Below the pieces are notes generated by a model that saw only the letters and a list, made by a program, of their open reading frames with translations, made no database searches and was not told the DNA's origin. A DNA stretch of 64,000 bases from positions 119,180,315 to 119,244,314 of the forward strand of contig CM070900.1 of NCBI GenBank assembly GCA_036417435.1. Reading direction: 5' to 3'. Below, piece by piece: positions 50,100 to 62,329 of the stretch. The stretch comes from Inia geoffrensis. Taxonomy: Eukaryota > Chordata > Mammalia > Artiodactyla > Iniidae. Position 1 is the stretch's first letter, and the number at the start of each line of letters is the position of its first letter. The translations under genes and the position numbers were made by a program.

Positions 50100-50640
50100 T
50101 CTGCAGTTTGGAAGATGGTGCGTTACACTATGACAGCTAGAAGGTTTTTCCTACTATCCTTGCAATTTCAGCATTTGTAGGTAAAAGGGGACCCCACGTT
50201 CTTCCTTTTGATCAGCTTTGGGGTATGTAAGAGAGAGCACGGTTGTGGGATCACCTTGTATCTTGTCTAAGAGTGCTGACTGAGGGGAGACTTCAGTGGA
50301 TAGAGATGGAGGTAAACAACTAAATGTCCAGGAGTGAAGGAAGGCTAAAATACATGACTCAGAGAGCTCCAAGATGCCTCACATTAGTCAAGAGTACTGC
50401 AAGAGAGGCATCCAGCTGGGAGCCTGTAAAATGCCCAGGAAAGTGTGCCAGGAGGGAAGGAGTCACATTTAATTATCTGTCAGTCTCAGAAAGTTCAAAC
50501 TGCAAAACCAAATAAGAACTGTCAATCTCCTTTCATCTCCTCCCTCCCCCTACTTGACAAATGGCTGGCTGGATTTGCAGCTGGCCAGTGGGGGAAGAGA
50601 TGAGCTTGGAGGTATTAAGTTTATATTAAGAAAACAGAAG
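50100..50640. other. Unexplained GC-richer unique segment
   Basis: Noticeably less AT-rich than its surroundings, with no repeat family recognised. It holds a good acceptor-like site ('cctactatccttgcaatttcag' region, ending 50171), but no convincing open exon follows. It may be a conserved regulatory element or an old repeat. Confidence 0.3.
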
Positions 50641-53059
50641 CATCCTGCTTTCTTTCCCCTGAAGCTTCAGGCTGGGCCAATCCCAAATGGTTAAGATAAA
50701 ATTGAAAGCTAAACAATTGCAAAATGTTGACTATCACATAGGCCTGGATATATTATTTTCAAAATTGAGAATTTTTTATAAGAAAGTGAACAAAGCATAT
50801 TTTATCATCAGAGAATGATCAGCTCAGTCTTGGGTCTGTCTAAATCTTCATCAAGCTGCAGGGTATATTCACCCTCAGAGAACGAATTTTAAAGAAAAAG
50901 GGAGAGGAAAAACAATAAAGCTATATTTTGATTACAATACCACATAATGTTTGTTTAACACGTTAATTACATATACTAACAAGTGAAAACAGCAAGTTAT
51001 GCAATGATACAATGAAAAGGACCTCATTTATGTTTTTAAAATATATCGATATAGAATATCAATAGATATATCACATAAATTCATACATTATATTAATGCA
51101 GAGTAAGGACCCTAGTCAGTCTCTACTAAACATTTGGAGAGTCTACTTCTGGATAGGAGGGAAAGAGACTTGGAACAGGAGATAAAGGGAACTTGTAGTT
51201 GTGTACAGTATATCTCTTTTGGCAAGGACAATGAATGGTATATTTTGTGTATTTAATAATTCATTTAAAAATTGCTCAGATGCCCTTGGGAAAACTAAAA
51301 ATTTAATCTTTTGAATTTTAATCATTACAATAACGATAGGTACAGGAGACCTTTAAGCGTAACTTTTAAATCATTGCTTTTCTGAATTATCTGATGTTCT
51401 GTGCTCACCTACTGACTATCCATTCTGCAGATCTTCTCAGAATCTGTTTTCTTGACATTTACCCTCTGCTTTTAAAACACTTCTTATTCTTTAAGGTAAA
51501 AATTATCTGGCATTGTAGACACATACTCATTGACATTTAAAGAAAAGACTAGGTCTTCTCTATTTTTATTAATCAAACTGATTTTGTAAATTGGTGATAC
51601 TAGCTAAATAACTTAGCAAGAAAAAGGGAATGTTAGACCAGCATACAATAATATCAAATAAAAACTAAAGGTGACCTATTAATGAATTTTTTGTACTATT
51701 ATTTGATCCAGCTTCTGGGACTTTGCTTAAATCTATTCTACAGGTTAGCAAATCTCCAGAGATAATAAGAGATCAGAAGCTGTCAATGAATTCAGAAATC
51801 TTGGCACTATTTTTATCAATTCATAACGGCCACCTCCTGGATTGCAAACTACCTAGAAGATCACACTGCTATGCACCATCTCAGATAGGATGTTTCTAAT
51901 ATATAGAAAGTCAGGAAGGCAAAGTACCAATATGATTCAAACCCATTTACTTTAAAATGAACTTCTCAATTTTTCAGTCTAAAAGGACTTTTAGCTACAT
52001 ATTGATAAACTATATTATCAATTTTAATGCAAATGACAGTGACATATGTACATTTGCATCTTATGTAGCATAGATAAACAGACTTTTAAAATAGCTTTTG
52101 GTATAATTACAAAGGCTGATAATCTTATATGAAGGTTACTAGGAAGAGTAGCATTTAAAATCTATTTATATTTAGACTTTATATGGTTTCTATAATTTCA
52201 CACATCAGATTAAATTTCACACAGCATTATAAATCAGATTTCTGCCATGCACTTTTCAAAATGACAGCTAATACCCAGGACTAGTCTTAATCAAAAGGGT
52301 CAAGATCATCAAGCATTTCAAGCTAGCGTTGCCATGAACATAGGGAAGAAAAATTCTTGTGATACTAAACAAATACTAGTTCTTCATATGAAAGGTTAAT
52401 AATCTAGCTACTTAAAGAAGGGGAATATCCAGTTAACTTATGGAGATTTAGGAGAAGAAAGGAGAAAAAAAAAAGCTCAGGGTTGGTCCAGTCATAGAAT
52501 CACTGGTAATAAAAATTGATGGGAATTATAGATACTCCCTAGAACAACCCTGGCCTGATTTTAAAGTTGAAGAGATTGAAACCCATGGAGACTTAGAAGT
52601 TTAAGAAGTGAGCTGTCTTTTATGAACTATGTAATCAATTAAAACATTATTTCAGTTGTCTCCTCTCAAAATTGTGTGCAAGATATTCTTTCACACTTAA
52701 AATTACATAAACATTTTACATTCCATTTTTTACTTGTCTAATTTCACAGGTATATTTTCATTTACCAGAAAATTTTACTGTATTTATCTATAGCAATTTG
52801 TCTGGAGAATAAAAAACAGAAATCCCAGTTTTCAGTAGTTCACTGCTCGCATTCACATTATGGGATCATAAAGTCATTTTTGTGGGCAAAGAAAGTCAGT
52901 GATTCTACTACTGAAAGGTCAATTGAATATCAGCACTACTCTTACCTAGAAAATCCTAAAGTCTATGCTGAATTATCGCCAGAGAATCTGTCCCATCCAC
53001 ATTTGAACAAATGCTGCTTACATTCTTAAGAAGTGAATGTAAGAGTCAGTTGCCATATC
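50641..53059. other. Unassigned AT-rich stretch
   Basis: No gene or clear repeat recognised in 2.4 kb. Confidence 0.45.
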
Positions 53060-53067
53060 TTTTAAAA

Positions 53068-53175
53068 CAGTATTTCTGGCCCCAGAATAATCTGTTTCAG
53101 TCTAATGTGAGAGTTTAGGTAGATTATATCAGTTAAACTGTGGGTTACTCTTGGAACAAACTTTGAGAAACACTG
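53068..53175 (-). mobile_element. Possible small hAT/MER5-like relic
   Basis: Bounded by 'cagtatttctggcccc' and 'actttgagaaacactg', which look like hAT terminal inverted repeats of MER5 type. The flanking octamers do not match, so the boundaries are tentative. Confidence 0.35.
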
Positions 53176-53400
53176 GGCTAGATGAATAATGATACATGTT
53201 TTAGCTTATTTTTTATCTAGATTAATTCACATAACTAGTGTAGTTATTGAATGGAAAATTTATCCTAAGATCCCAATGTTTAGCCATAGAATATAGTGAT
53301 GCTGGGACTGAAAAGTTCTTACAAACATCGCCTTTGGCCTCTCTATAAATTTTGAATGTTTTATAAAAAAATCAGACTAGTAAATGGTGATTAATTTTGT

Positions 53401-53484
53401 TATATTTTGCTTAATATATTTATAAATATATATTAATATATTAATTATAATATATTAATATATATTTTGCCTTAATATATTTAT
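53401..53484. repeat. AT-rich direct and inverted repeat block
   Basis: A near-identical motif ('tatattttgc(c)ttaatata') begins at 53401 and again at 53461, a 60-bp period. Between them 53427-53442 and 53449-53464 form a perfect 16-bp inverted repeat with a 6-nt loop, made only of A and T. Confidence 0.88.
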
Positions 53485-54197
53485 TTACCATCAATATAAT
53501 TTTCCATTATTACTTTGAAATAGATATTATGTCAGATGTATAAAATTATGTAGTTCCTATTCTAGTGGAAAGTCAGTATTTACTTCTGTTGTATCTAAAA
53601 TAATTCATCACCTCGTATTAACAGAATTTTAACACTATACAGGAGGCAGAAATAATACAACTAGTCACCACCCTATCACAGCAGAAAAAATTCAAAATTA
53701 TTTAAGATTTGAAATTTCGTAAAATTAAGAAGTGATAGATGTTTTCAAATATCAGACTGAAAAGGGCAATTTACTGAGGAAAAGGACTATTAAAGTCTAT
53801 AAATACTACTTTAATCACTAAATAAAAGAAACATTTGAAAGGATGAGACCAAAAAGGCCAGTTTTTATGCCATTAGCTCTTAATTTATTTAATGGAAATA
53901 AAGTTTCCAGTGTCAGTCCTTTCATATTCTTATTATATTTTAAATATAACATATTTTATAACATATCATATTCTGCTTTACGTCCTTGCTTTCACTGCTG
54001 TTTTTCCAACTGCATTGTTACAATCTTCTTAAAAGTAGGGGTCACTTTATTTGGTTTTGTGGCCTCCATTGTCATAAAGCAGTGTGTGACACATACTAAG
54101 GTCAAATAATTATTGGATTGAATCAGAAAACTTGATTTTTGTGTATTCTAAAGGTGTGAATAGGTAATGGAAAGTTAGTAGATCAACATTTATAATA
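53485..54197. other. Unassigned AT-rich stretch
   Basis: No gene recognised. An 88-codon open frame at 53843-54109 (+) has a hydrophobic middle but no supporting context. Confidence 0.4.
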
Positions 54198-54205
54198 CTT
54201 TATGT

Positions 54206-54567
54206 CAGGGGTCAGCAAAATTACAGCCTGAAGCCCAAAGACAGAGCCACTGGGTATTTTCATTAGTTTGCAAATTAAGACTACTTTTACAGTTCTGAAT
54301 TATGGGTGCGGGGACGGGGAGAGTTTAAAAAGGAGAATAAAAAATAAGAATAAAAATTTCATAACGTGTAGAAATTATATGAAATTCAAATTTCAGTGTC
54401 CATAAATAAAGCTTACTGAACACAACACAATTAGACCTTTACATGCTGCCTATAGCTGCTTGGGGGCTATAACAAAGAGTTGAATAGTTGCAACAGAGGC
54501 TCTAAAGCTGTCAAAGTCAAAAATACTTACTATCTGACCCTTTATAGAAAAAAAAATTCCCACCCTG
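54206..54567 (+). mobile_element. Non-autonomous hAT transposon
   Basis: Starts 'caggggtcagcaaaattac' and ends 'aaaattcccaccctg', imperfect terminal inverted repeats. Flanking octamers ctttatgt (54198-54205) and ctttacgc (54568-54575) match at 6 of 8 with two transitions, the 8-bp duplication typical of hAT insertion. The interior has the 'ctgcctatagctgcttggg' and 'agttgaatagttgcaacaga' phrases of a widespread mammalian hAT family. No coding capacity; orientation is provisional. Confidence 0.75.
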
Positions 54568-54589
54568 CTTTACGCTTTTATAGGCCTTT

Positions 54590-54830
54590 ATAATTTTAAT
54601 ACAATTTCATCATCTGTATCTCATTTGAGATTCATAGCATTCCTATGTATTATGTCATATTCATCTCCAGTGTGCTGCAACTAAAAAGAAGTACAATCTG
54701 TATTTTACAATCTGTGTTTTACAAACTAAGGCTTATAGATTTTAAGTGGTGCTGTCGGATTTTCAATACACTTGTTCAGACTCTAAGCTCAATAATTTCA
54801 CACTAGTATAGTCTCCTCTTCCATTAAACA
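54590..54830 (-). mobile_element. Probable MIR fragment
   Basis: 'ctgtgttttacaaactaagg' followed by 'cttatagattttaagtggt' resembles the antisense MIR phrase for the 'TTTTACAGATGAGGAAACTGAGG' region. Strongly diverged. Confidence 0.45.
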
Positions 54831-56809
54831 ATATTAGAGAATTCCAACTTTTTAGTTTTAAAATTCCTGTGAACTATACAATCCTGTAGAGTACTTTAAT
54901 TACAGAGAACTATGACCCACTATACAATTTCACCAATACAAGTTAAGAACCTCTGAATGATTTTATGTTAGCCTATCTTAAAAGTTGATTAAATATCAAA
55001 CATTTTAATTCACTAATTTAAAAAAAAATTACGTTTTAACACTGCACATTTCTCTCTTATTTTCACTTTTGTCCTCATCTAATTACTTGTTTACCATCAC
55101 TTCACAGTTGATTTGAGTAAAAATGGTAAACTTGAAGTCAAGTTTAATAGGAATAAACACTGGATACAGATGGCAAAATATTAGAGTAAACTCATCATTA
55201 AATTACTTCTTAAATCTAATTTCTGGAAAAAAGGATCATTTTTACTAAGTAATACAACATTTGCAAAGGAACTCATTTTTCTAACAATAAAGAATTGAGA
55301 TAGTTTTCAATTCTAAGAACCAATGCCACTGTTGCCTGGAGGAGAGCATATAAGATAGGCTATTCAGGTGAGTGAAAGAGAAAAGAAAGATGGTCAATAC
55401 ATGGTATAAATTGTGATGGAAAATAAAACATGACTGAGGAATAGGATTCTAATTTTGGTGATCAGAGATAAATAAATGTTTTCTACTACAAAAAAGGCAA
55501 GGCTAATTGGTAAAAGAATACAAAACTTAGGAGAGGAAATGGAAGGAAGAAAGAGTAAGATCACACAATCCAAGGAATTTTTAAAAGTTTAAAGGATGGG
55601 TTATTATATTCTCTTGCACTTATAACCATTCAGATAAAGAAAGAAGAAACTAAATAAAATATAATCAATCGCAGAAGAAAATATTTGATTTTATATTCTG
55701 TGGCAATTGTAATTTTAAAATAATAAGCTAAATAGACCTCAGTCTTGGAAATATATATAGTATTACATAGCTACACATTTATTAATTGATATCAAGATGG
55801 GTTCAGAGAAAAGGTATCTAATTACCTTGGTCTCAAATGCAAAATTTCACCAGAATTTTCACAAGGGCTTCTATAATGTGTAAAACCACTACCTTGGGTA
55901 TGCCTTATTAACAAAGTAATGGGACAAAAATATCAATGAATTTTTTATCTTTATTCTGAACAACCTCACAGCTAGTAGTCCTCCTAAACCATTATTTATT
56001 TAAATAACCAAATTTACTGTTCCTTTCATTAGTTTAAATGCCATTTATTAATGGGCCAAGTAAGGATCCCATAAAGAAAACTGCTTAAAATATTTTATTA
56101 TTTTTTAATTAAGACAGGTTTTGCCATCTTTTTGTTGGGAGGGATCTGCTATGTGGAACTACACAACATTATAATGTTTTATTTTCTCATTTTTGAACTT
56201 TCTAGTGTTGGTTTCTATCTTTTGTTTTTGAAATCTTCACCTTGTACTGTGTATTTTGGGAGTCAATCTTACTGTCAGTAACTATGTCTAATTAGATTTT
56301 CAGTTGCAAGCAACAGAACCCAATTTACAATTTAAGGAGTTGAGAAATCCACTAAAAGTTTTTCGATCTGATGATCAGAAATGTACTAGATCATCAGAGT
56401 TAGGCTTGGAGGCTATATATTCAGGGACAAGGAAGGAGTTACTCCACCTAAGACTGTATTGTACCTGCCCACTATGCCCAGATATGAAGCTCATGATGGT
56501 GATGCTGGACAGTGGATGCCAGCCTGCCTACTGTTGATGCTTTCTTTTCGTACAGTGAGTATAACTGGCAGTATCACATGTTTATAACCTAGATGAAGTA
56601 TATTAGGAAAAGGAGATTCTGACCCCACTTTCTTCAGAGGAGTTTCCTTTGGGAAACTTTAACTAAACATAGGGGGAGTATTCAAATGAAGTTGGGCAGC
56701 CAAGAACCATGCAAAATTCCACTATATGAACATAAAAAGGGCAGTCGGTAATTAGAAAAAAATCTTATATATGTTTATTATATAATTCCTTTGACAAAAT
56801 GTATTTTAG
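54831..56809. other. Unassigned AT-rich stretch
   Basis: No gene recognised. 56300-56530 is GC-richer, with an open frame of 77 codons (56304-56537, +). Its start ('caagcaacagaacccaa') resembles a dispersed mammalian repeat, so a repeat origin is more likely than a gene. Confidence 0.4.
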
Positions 56810-56814
56810 TTAAT

Positions 56815-57110
56815 CCATTTATACATTAACCAAACATTTATTATATGTGATGCTCTCTGCATTATGCTGGGTGGTTAGGGCATAGTTCTTGCCCTAAAGA
56901 TTTTAATAATTTGGTAGAAGCAATAAATAAATTTAAAAAGACATTAAAATATTATACTCAATAGAGACATATGCATTGCAGTGGGTATAAGAGGAAGAAG
57001 AGATTATTTCTGATGTGTGGAGGGGTTTCCAGTATATCAGGAAACATTTCTTATAGCAGGTAGCATTAAAAGGGAATGGAGGAAGGACTGGATCTACAAA
57101 ATAAAAGCCC
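56815..57110 (-). mobile_element. L2 3' end
   Basis: Antisense L2: 'accaaacatttattatatgt', 'atgctctctgcattatgctg', 'catagttcttgccctaaaga' and 'agaagcaataaataaattt' follow the antisense L2 consensus order. Very diverged. Confidence 0.65.
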
Positions 57111-57285
57111 TTCCTAGGGGAAAGAACTGAACTAAATCATCACTGAGGCAAGTAGAATAAGGATATAGTCATAAAATAAAAAGTGCTAAGACATTAAAAT
57201 AGATGTAAAATATAGTAAACAAGAATTCACATGACCTTTTTATTTCATATAATCATTGGACTTCATGTTTATTTTCCTATGTGGG

Positions 57286-57370
57286 ATTTTGTGTAAATAA
57301 ATAATTATATACTCATGCATCCATTTAAAATAAAATGGATGCATGAGTATATAATTATTTTACACAAAAT
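57286..57370. repeat. Near-perfect 85-bp hairpin
   Basis: Left arm 57286-57326 and right arm 57333-57370 are reverse complements around a 6-nt loop. The inner 26 bp (57301-57326 with 57333-57358) are perfect. The outer part (attttgtgta / tacacaaaat) also pairs, with a 3-nt length difference. No transposon ends or target duplication were seen. Confidence 0.93.
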
Positions 57371-58050
57371 TTTGCATTTGCATTATTTACTTTGTTAGCC
57401 ACTTTATAATTTGTTCCTGGTATGCATTAATAATCTGTAACTACCCCTTTAATCATACCTAATTTATTACATGCCTAAGTAAAAATTTCTGAAATTTATT
57501 CCCAGTGGAACAAAGGCTTACCCTCAAAACTTTAAATGAGAAAATATTCAGTTTTCTGTTCTGAAAAAAATGTAATATATTGCTATGGATTGTCATTGTC
57601 TGGAAACATTTAAAACTCTGTTTTAGGAAATGAATAATACAGACTATTATATACTATTATTAAAAGTAAGAGGAGGGCTGAAAACTGGCTTACGGTTTCG
57701 CTCCACTTCTTTCCATGGCACTGTTTCTGCTGTGGGAGCTTATGGAACAAATGCTGACCTTTAAAACAGTTACATTTTAAACATTTGAATCAGAGGCTCT
57801 GCAATTTGTATGTGTGATATTGACAATGCTATAACACAATATTCTAGGGACAATTAGAAATTTACTGATTGAAGAAAGGTATACCCTTCATGGGATTTTG
57901 AGATACTCTCTTGAATAAGTCTGAAGAAATCAGGAAAGTAACTTCTAGCAAGCAAACAAGGGTAGAATATCCAGGCTACCAATACTGTTGGGTTGAGATA
58001 CTGCTTTGGCTATAGAAATTTATGTATGACTGTACAGTCTAGAACATTCT
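57371..58050. other. Unassigned AT-rich stretch
   Basis: No gene or clear repeat recognised. Confidence 0.45.
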
Positions 58051-59155
58051 TCAACACGATACACAAAAATAAACTCAAAAATGGATTAAAGACCTAAATG
58101 TAAGACTGGATATTATAAAACTTTGGGGGGAAAACTTAGGCAGAACATTCTTTGACATAAATCACAGCAATATCTTTTTTGATCCATCTCCCAGAGTAAT
58201 GGAAGTAAAAACAAAAATAAACAAATGGGACCTAATTAAGCTCAAAAGCTTTTTGCACAGCAAAGGAAACCTTAAACAAAATGAAAAGACAACTCACAGA
58301 ATGGGAGAAAATATTCTCAAAGATGTGACCCACAAGGGATTAATCTTAATATCCAAAAAACAAACAACCCAATCAAAAAACAAGCAGAAGCCCTAAATAA
58401 ACATTTCTCCAAAGAAGACATATAGATAGCCAAGAAGCACATGAAAAGATGCTCAACATCACTAATTATTAGAGAAATGCAAAGCAAAACCACAATGAGG
58501 TGTCACCTCACACCGGTCAGAATGGCCATCATCAAAAAATCTACAAATAATAAATGCTGGAGAGGGTGTGGAGAAAAGGAAATCCCCCTACACTGTTGGT
58601 GGGAATGCAAATTGGTAAAGCCACTATGGAGAACATTATGGAGGTTCCTTAAAAAAACTAAAAATAGAACTACCATATGATCCAGCAATCCTACTCCTGA
58701 GCATATATCTGGAGAAAAACATGGTTCGAAAGGATACCTGAACCCCAATGTTCACTGCAGCACTGTTTCCAATAGCCAAGACATGGAAGCAACCTAAATG
58801 TCCATTGACAGATGAATGGATAAAGAAGAAGTGGTACATATATACAATGGAATATTACTAAGCCATGAAAAAGAATGAAATAATGTCATTTATAGCAACA
58901 TGGATGGACCTGGAGATTATCATACTAAGTGAAATAAGTCAGACAGAGAAAGACAAATGTCATATGGTATCGCTTATATGTGGAATCTAAAAAAATAATT
59001 ATACAGATGAACTTATTTACAAAACAGAAACAGATTCACAGACCTAGAGAATGAACTTATGGTTACCGCGGGGGGAAGTAGTGAGGGGATAGATTGAGAG
59101 TTGGGGATTGACATGTACACAGCAGATAACCAAAAAGGACCTACTGTAAAAAAAA
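58051..59155 (+). mobile_element. L1 3' portion, 5'-truncated
   Basis: Sense L1 of about 1.1 kb, from the region after RT to the 3' UTR. ORF2 C-terminal pieces are readable ('KINKWDLIKLKSFLHSKG' at 58199 onward, '[20 protein letters not shown]' region near 58600). It ends 'gacctactgta' plus A8, short of the usual 3' UTR end. A clear target-site duplication was not found. Confidence 0.85.
58199..58680 (+). pseudogene. L1 ORF2 C-terminal fragment
   Basis: Two open pieces (58199-58396 and 58441-58680) of the ORF2p C-terminal region, separated by frameshifts. They lack endonuclease and RT domains. '[18 protein letters not shown]' shows the typical L1 sequence. Confidence 0.85.
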
Positions 59156-59689
59156 CTCATCTTGGCCACAAAATATTACTAATTCTCTAAAATTAACAAT
59201 TCAAAATTGCAGCATACTTTTATGGTTTTCAGTTATTTTTCTTCAATTTCATGTTAAAAGGCTACTCAATCAAAAAAAATAGTCTAATGATATAATCATT
59301 TTCTAAATTTCAAATTAGGGCAAAATTACAGTATCAATTTTTTTTTTTTTTATTCTCTATATATTCAGGAGTTATAGCCACCTGTTAGATGCAACTGAAG
59401 GAGTTTTAAAGATAAAAAGGGAAAATAGATTCACCTTACTTTCAAATTAAAATGAAGCTTATTGATTTTATTATTGTATAGAAATAATTCATTATTATTT
59501 AGAGAAAATAAGATAATGCAGAAAATCGACAGAAGAAAAAAAGCAAAAGATCACTAGTAACCCCACCAGTTAGTGATAAGTACCCTGAAAAGCTTGCCAA
59601 ACAGTCTTTGTTACCTCTAACATGCAATTACACACATACTTAACAATATGAAGTTACAAAGAATACACTGTTTAATCAATTTTATGTTT
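59156..59689. other. Unassigned AT-rich stretch
   Basis: No gene or repeat recognised; poly-T run at 59339-59350. Confidence 0.5.
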
Positions 59690-59772
59690 ATTGGCATATA
59701 TATGTGTTTACATATATACATGTATGTATGTATATGTATATATATATGCACACAAATATATGCACACACACA
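59690..59772. repeat. TATG/CACA-rich microsatellite
   Basis: Interrupted TATG, TATA and CACA units (59692-59772). The open frame crossing it is an artefact of the repeat. Confidence 0.85.
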
Positions 59773-59999
59773 AGCATTTCATAATGAGACATTTTTTCAG
59801 TAGTGTGGTAAAGAATTATGAAAATCCACTTCTCCAAATAATCAAAAAGAAAACTAAAAAAAGAAAAAAAATATTGTCAACTTCAACTTCCTCAGAACTC
59901 TTGAAATTAATCAAATACTTTCAACAATTCCAAGAACATTATTCAAGAAAAACAGCTTTATCTTGGTAGGAACAGAAAGGTTTTTACCTGTCTCACTTA

Positions 60000-61225
60000 C
60001 CTTGTTCCTATCCTCCTCTCACAAGCTTCACAGTATCCTTGGGAAACAACAACCTTAAAACCACAATAGCTGTGAAAACAAAACGCTTAACAATCACTGG
60101 AGGGGCCAAAACAGTTTTGGCACTCCCCCAAATCCTCATTCCAGATTTTTAAAATTTGTTTTGTCTGTTTGGCAGGTCCCTGATATGTTCGTTCTCAGGG
60201 CTTCTCTTTATGTTTCCTGACTCAGAGTGCACTCAATGTGAAAAACCCTAACTCCAAGGCATATATTGAAATATTTAGTAAATATTTAATATTGCAGCTG
60301 CCCAAGGCAGTGACAAAAGTAGGGTCAAACAGGAAAGCTGACCAAAAGCTTAAGAGGAAAATCCGGGGAATGAGATGAACATAAGAAGCTACCAGAGCAT
60401 TAAAATCATACCACAACACAAAAACAGAGCCCATACACAAAGTCTGGGAGACTTACTGGTTCAAGACATTTGAGAAAATCCTCTGACCTTTCCTAAGCTG
60501 ACCACAAAACTAACCAAAGATTTCAGTGGCTGCATGTAACAAAGAATATGCTTCAAATAGTTAGTTCAGAAACATAACTAAACAAACACACAGAAACCGT
60601 AACAAAAAGAAAACATAACAAACCCTTAGGAGAAGGAGGAATCAGATATCCAGTGCTGAAACATTGTATTATTTAAAATTTGAACAACAACAAAAAGACA
60701 AGGAAAAACACGAACATATGGCCCATACATGGAAAAAAAGAGAGAAACAAAGCAAAACAATAGAGACTATCCCTGAGCAGGCCCTGATGCTAGACTTATT
60801 AGACAAAGACTTTAAAACAGCTACTAATTTTGTTCTGAACTAAAGGAAACCATGTCTAAAGCATTCAAGGAAAGTGTTAAAAAAAACCTCAAAATTAATA
60901 AAAAACAAATTAAAAGATGGAAATTTTAAAATATTTAATAAATTTGAAAGTCTAGAATTAATAGTACAATGACTGAAATTAAAAAAAAAAATCACTAAAG
61001 GTCCTCAAGCATATTTGAACAGATAGGTAAAGGATAAGCAAACTTGAAGATAGGTTATGAGTTTAGTCTGAAAAACAGAAAGAAAAAACGAATGAAGAAT
61101 AGAGCAAAACCACAGAAACAAGTAGGACAGCATCAAACACACTACATACACATAATGAGAGTCCAAAAGGAGAAGAAACAGAGAAAGAAGAAAGGATATT
61201 TTGAGAAAGAATGGGTTCAATAATT
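60000..61225 (+). pseudogene. Old L1M 5' UTR and ORF1 remnant
   Basis: 60000-60620 reads like an L1M 5' UTR ('aaaacagttttggcactccc', 'ctgcccaaggcagtgacaaa'). 60640-61225 resembles L1M ORF1: 'tagacttattagacaaagac', 'ctaaaggaaaccatgtctaa', 'cagaaagaaaaaacgaatga', then 'gagagtccaaaaggagaaga'. Frames are broken. Confidence 0.7.
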
Positions 61226-61510
61226 TTAAAACATTCAAACAACACAAAGTATGTTCTCTGACCACAATGGAATTAAATTAGAAATCAGTAACATCAGGAA
61301 AATTGGGATATTCACAGATTACATAACATTACACTAAAGTGTAGTCAATAAGGCAAAGAAGAAATTACAGGTGCATTTAGAAAATACTTGGCAATGTGGC
61401 TAAAATAATGCTTAAAGAATTATAAGGGAATACTATGAAGAATTGTATGTGAACAAATTAGATAACCTAGATTAAATGGACATAGTACTAGAAAGAAAAA
61501 ATGAAAAATC
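61226..61510 (+). pseudogene. L1M ORF2 fragment joined directly to ORF1
   Basis: Continues with 'aatggaattaaattagaaat' and 'aggcaaagaagaaattaca', ORF2 sequence from the end of the endonuclease domain into the linker. In intact L1s this lies several hundred bp further downstream, so about 1 kb is missing between ORF1 and here. Confidence 0.65.
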
Positions 61511-61689
61511 ACATTTTTCTATAGAGTACATAACTAGAAGTGGAATCCCTGATCACAGAAAATGTTTATCTCCAACTTAAATTGTTATTTACCTCCCCCC
61601 CCCAATCTCTGTAATGTTTGAGAAATCCGGTTGCTCTCCACCCACAATTAAAACAATATTATCAAGCATTTCATCTTAACTCTTTGGCT

Positions 61690-62325
61690 TGTGAAAAGTA
61701 GTATGTGCATTAGCCATTTATATTTCCTCTTTGTGAAGCATCTGTTTTAGGATGTTACCGGTTTTTTGGTTTTGTTTTTTTTTTAATTTTGTTATCTGAC
61801 TCAATCATTTGCAACTTTCTTTTTTTGAATGGATGTGCTACAAATATCATCTCCCCAGTATTACCTGGTAAACATATTTAATTTTTTAATGGGGACCTTT
61901 CATGAACATTTTTTATATTAATAAGGTCAAATATGTCTCTTTCCTTCCCTTTGTGATTAATTTTTTATTTTAAAAGTATTTCTCTCCACTGAACATATGA
62001 AGATATTCTCTTGTATTTAATTTAAAAAATTTTTAGTGTTTTGCCTTTCAGTTATAATCCAGTTGTAATTGAGTTTTATGTAGGAGAGAGAAAGGCATTC
62101 ACTTAAACTATCCACCGCACGTAGGGATAACCAATTTCATAACACAGTTGAAAAGTTTTGTCCTTTCCCTTCTTTTTAGCCATACGAACTTTGTATATAG
62201 CAAGTGTCCATAGAACCATAAGTATGTTTCTGGGCTCTTTCATCTGAGCAAGTGCATATTTGTCTACCCTTGTGCCAATATAATATACTGTCTTCATTAC
62301 TAAAGTTTCATAATAAATATCCTCT
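61690..62325 (-). pseudogene. Old L1M ORF2 fragment
   Basis: Antisense L1: 'gtgttttgcctttcagttat', 'gtttctgggctctttcatct', 'cttgtgccaatataatatac' and 'tactaaagtttcataataaa' match the antisense ORF2 region after RT. The + strand L1M 5' end begins immediately to the right. Confidence 0.7.
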
Positions 62326-62329
62326 CCAA

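Noticed and set aside
50172..50180. Possible 9-bp micro-exon after a strong acceptor, followed by gtaaaa.
   Set aside because: Too short to support and contains TAG; kept only as a note on the GC-richer island.
59691..59969. 92-codon ORF starting with Tyr/Val repeats.
   Set aside because: Microsatellite translation followed by low-complexity Lys-rich sequence.
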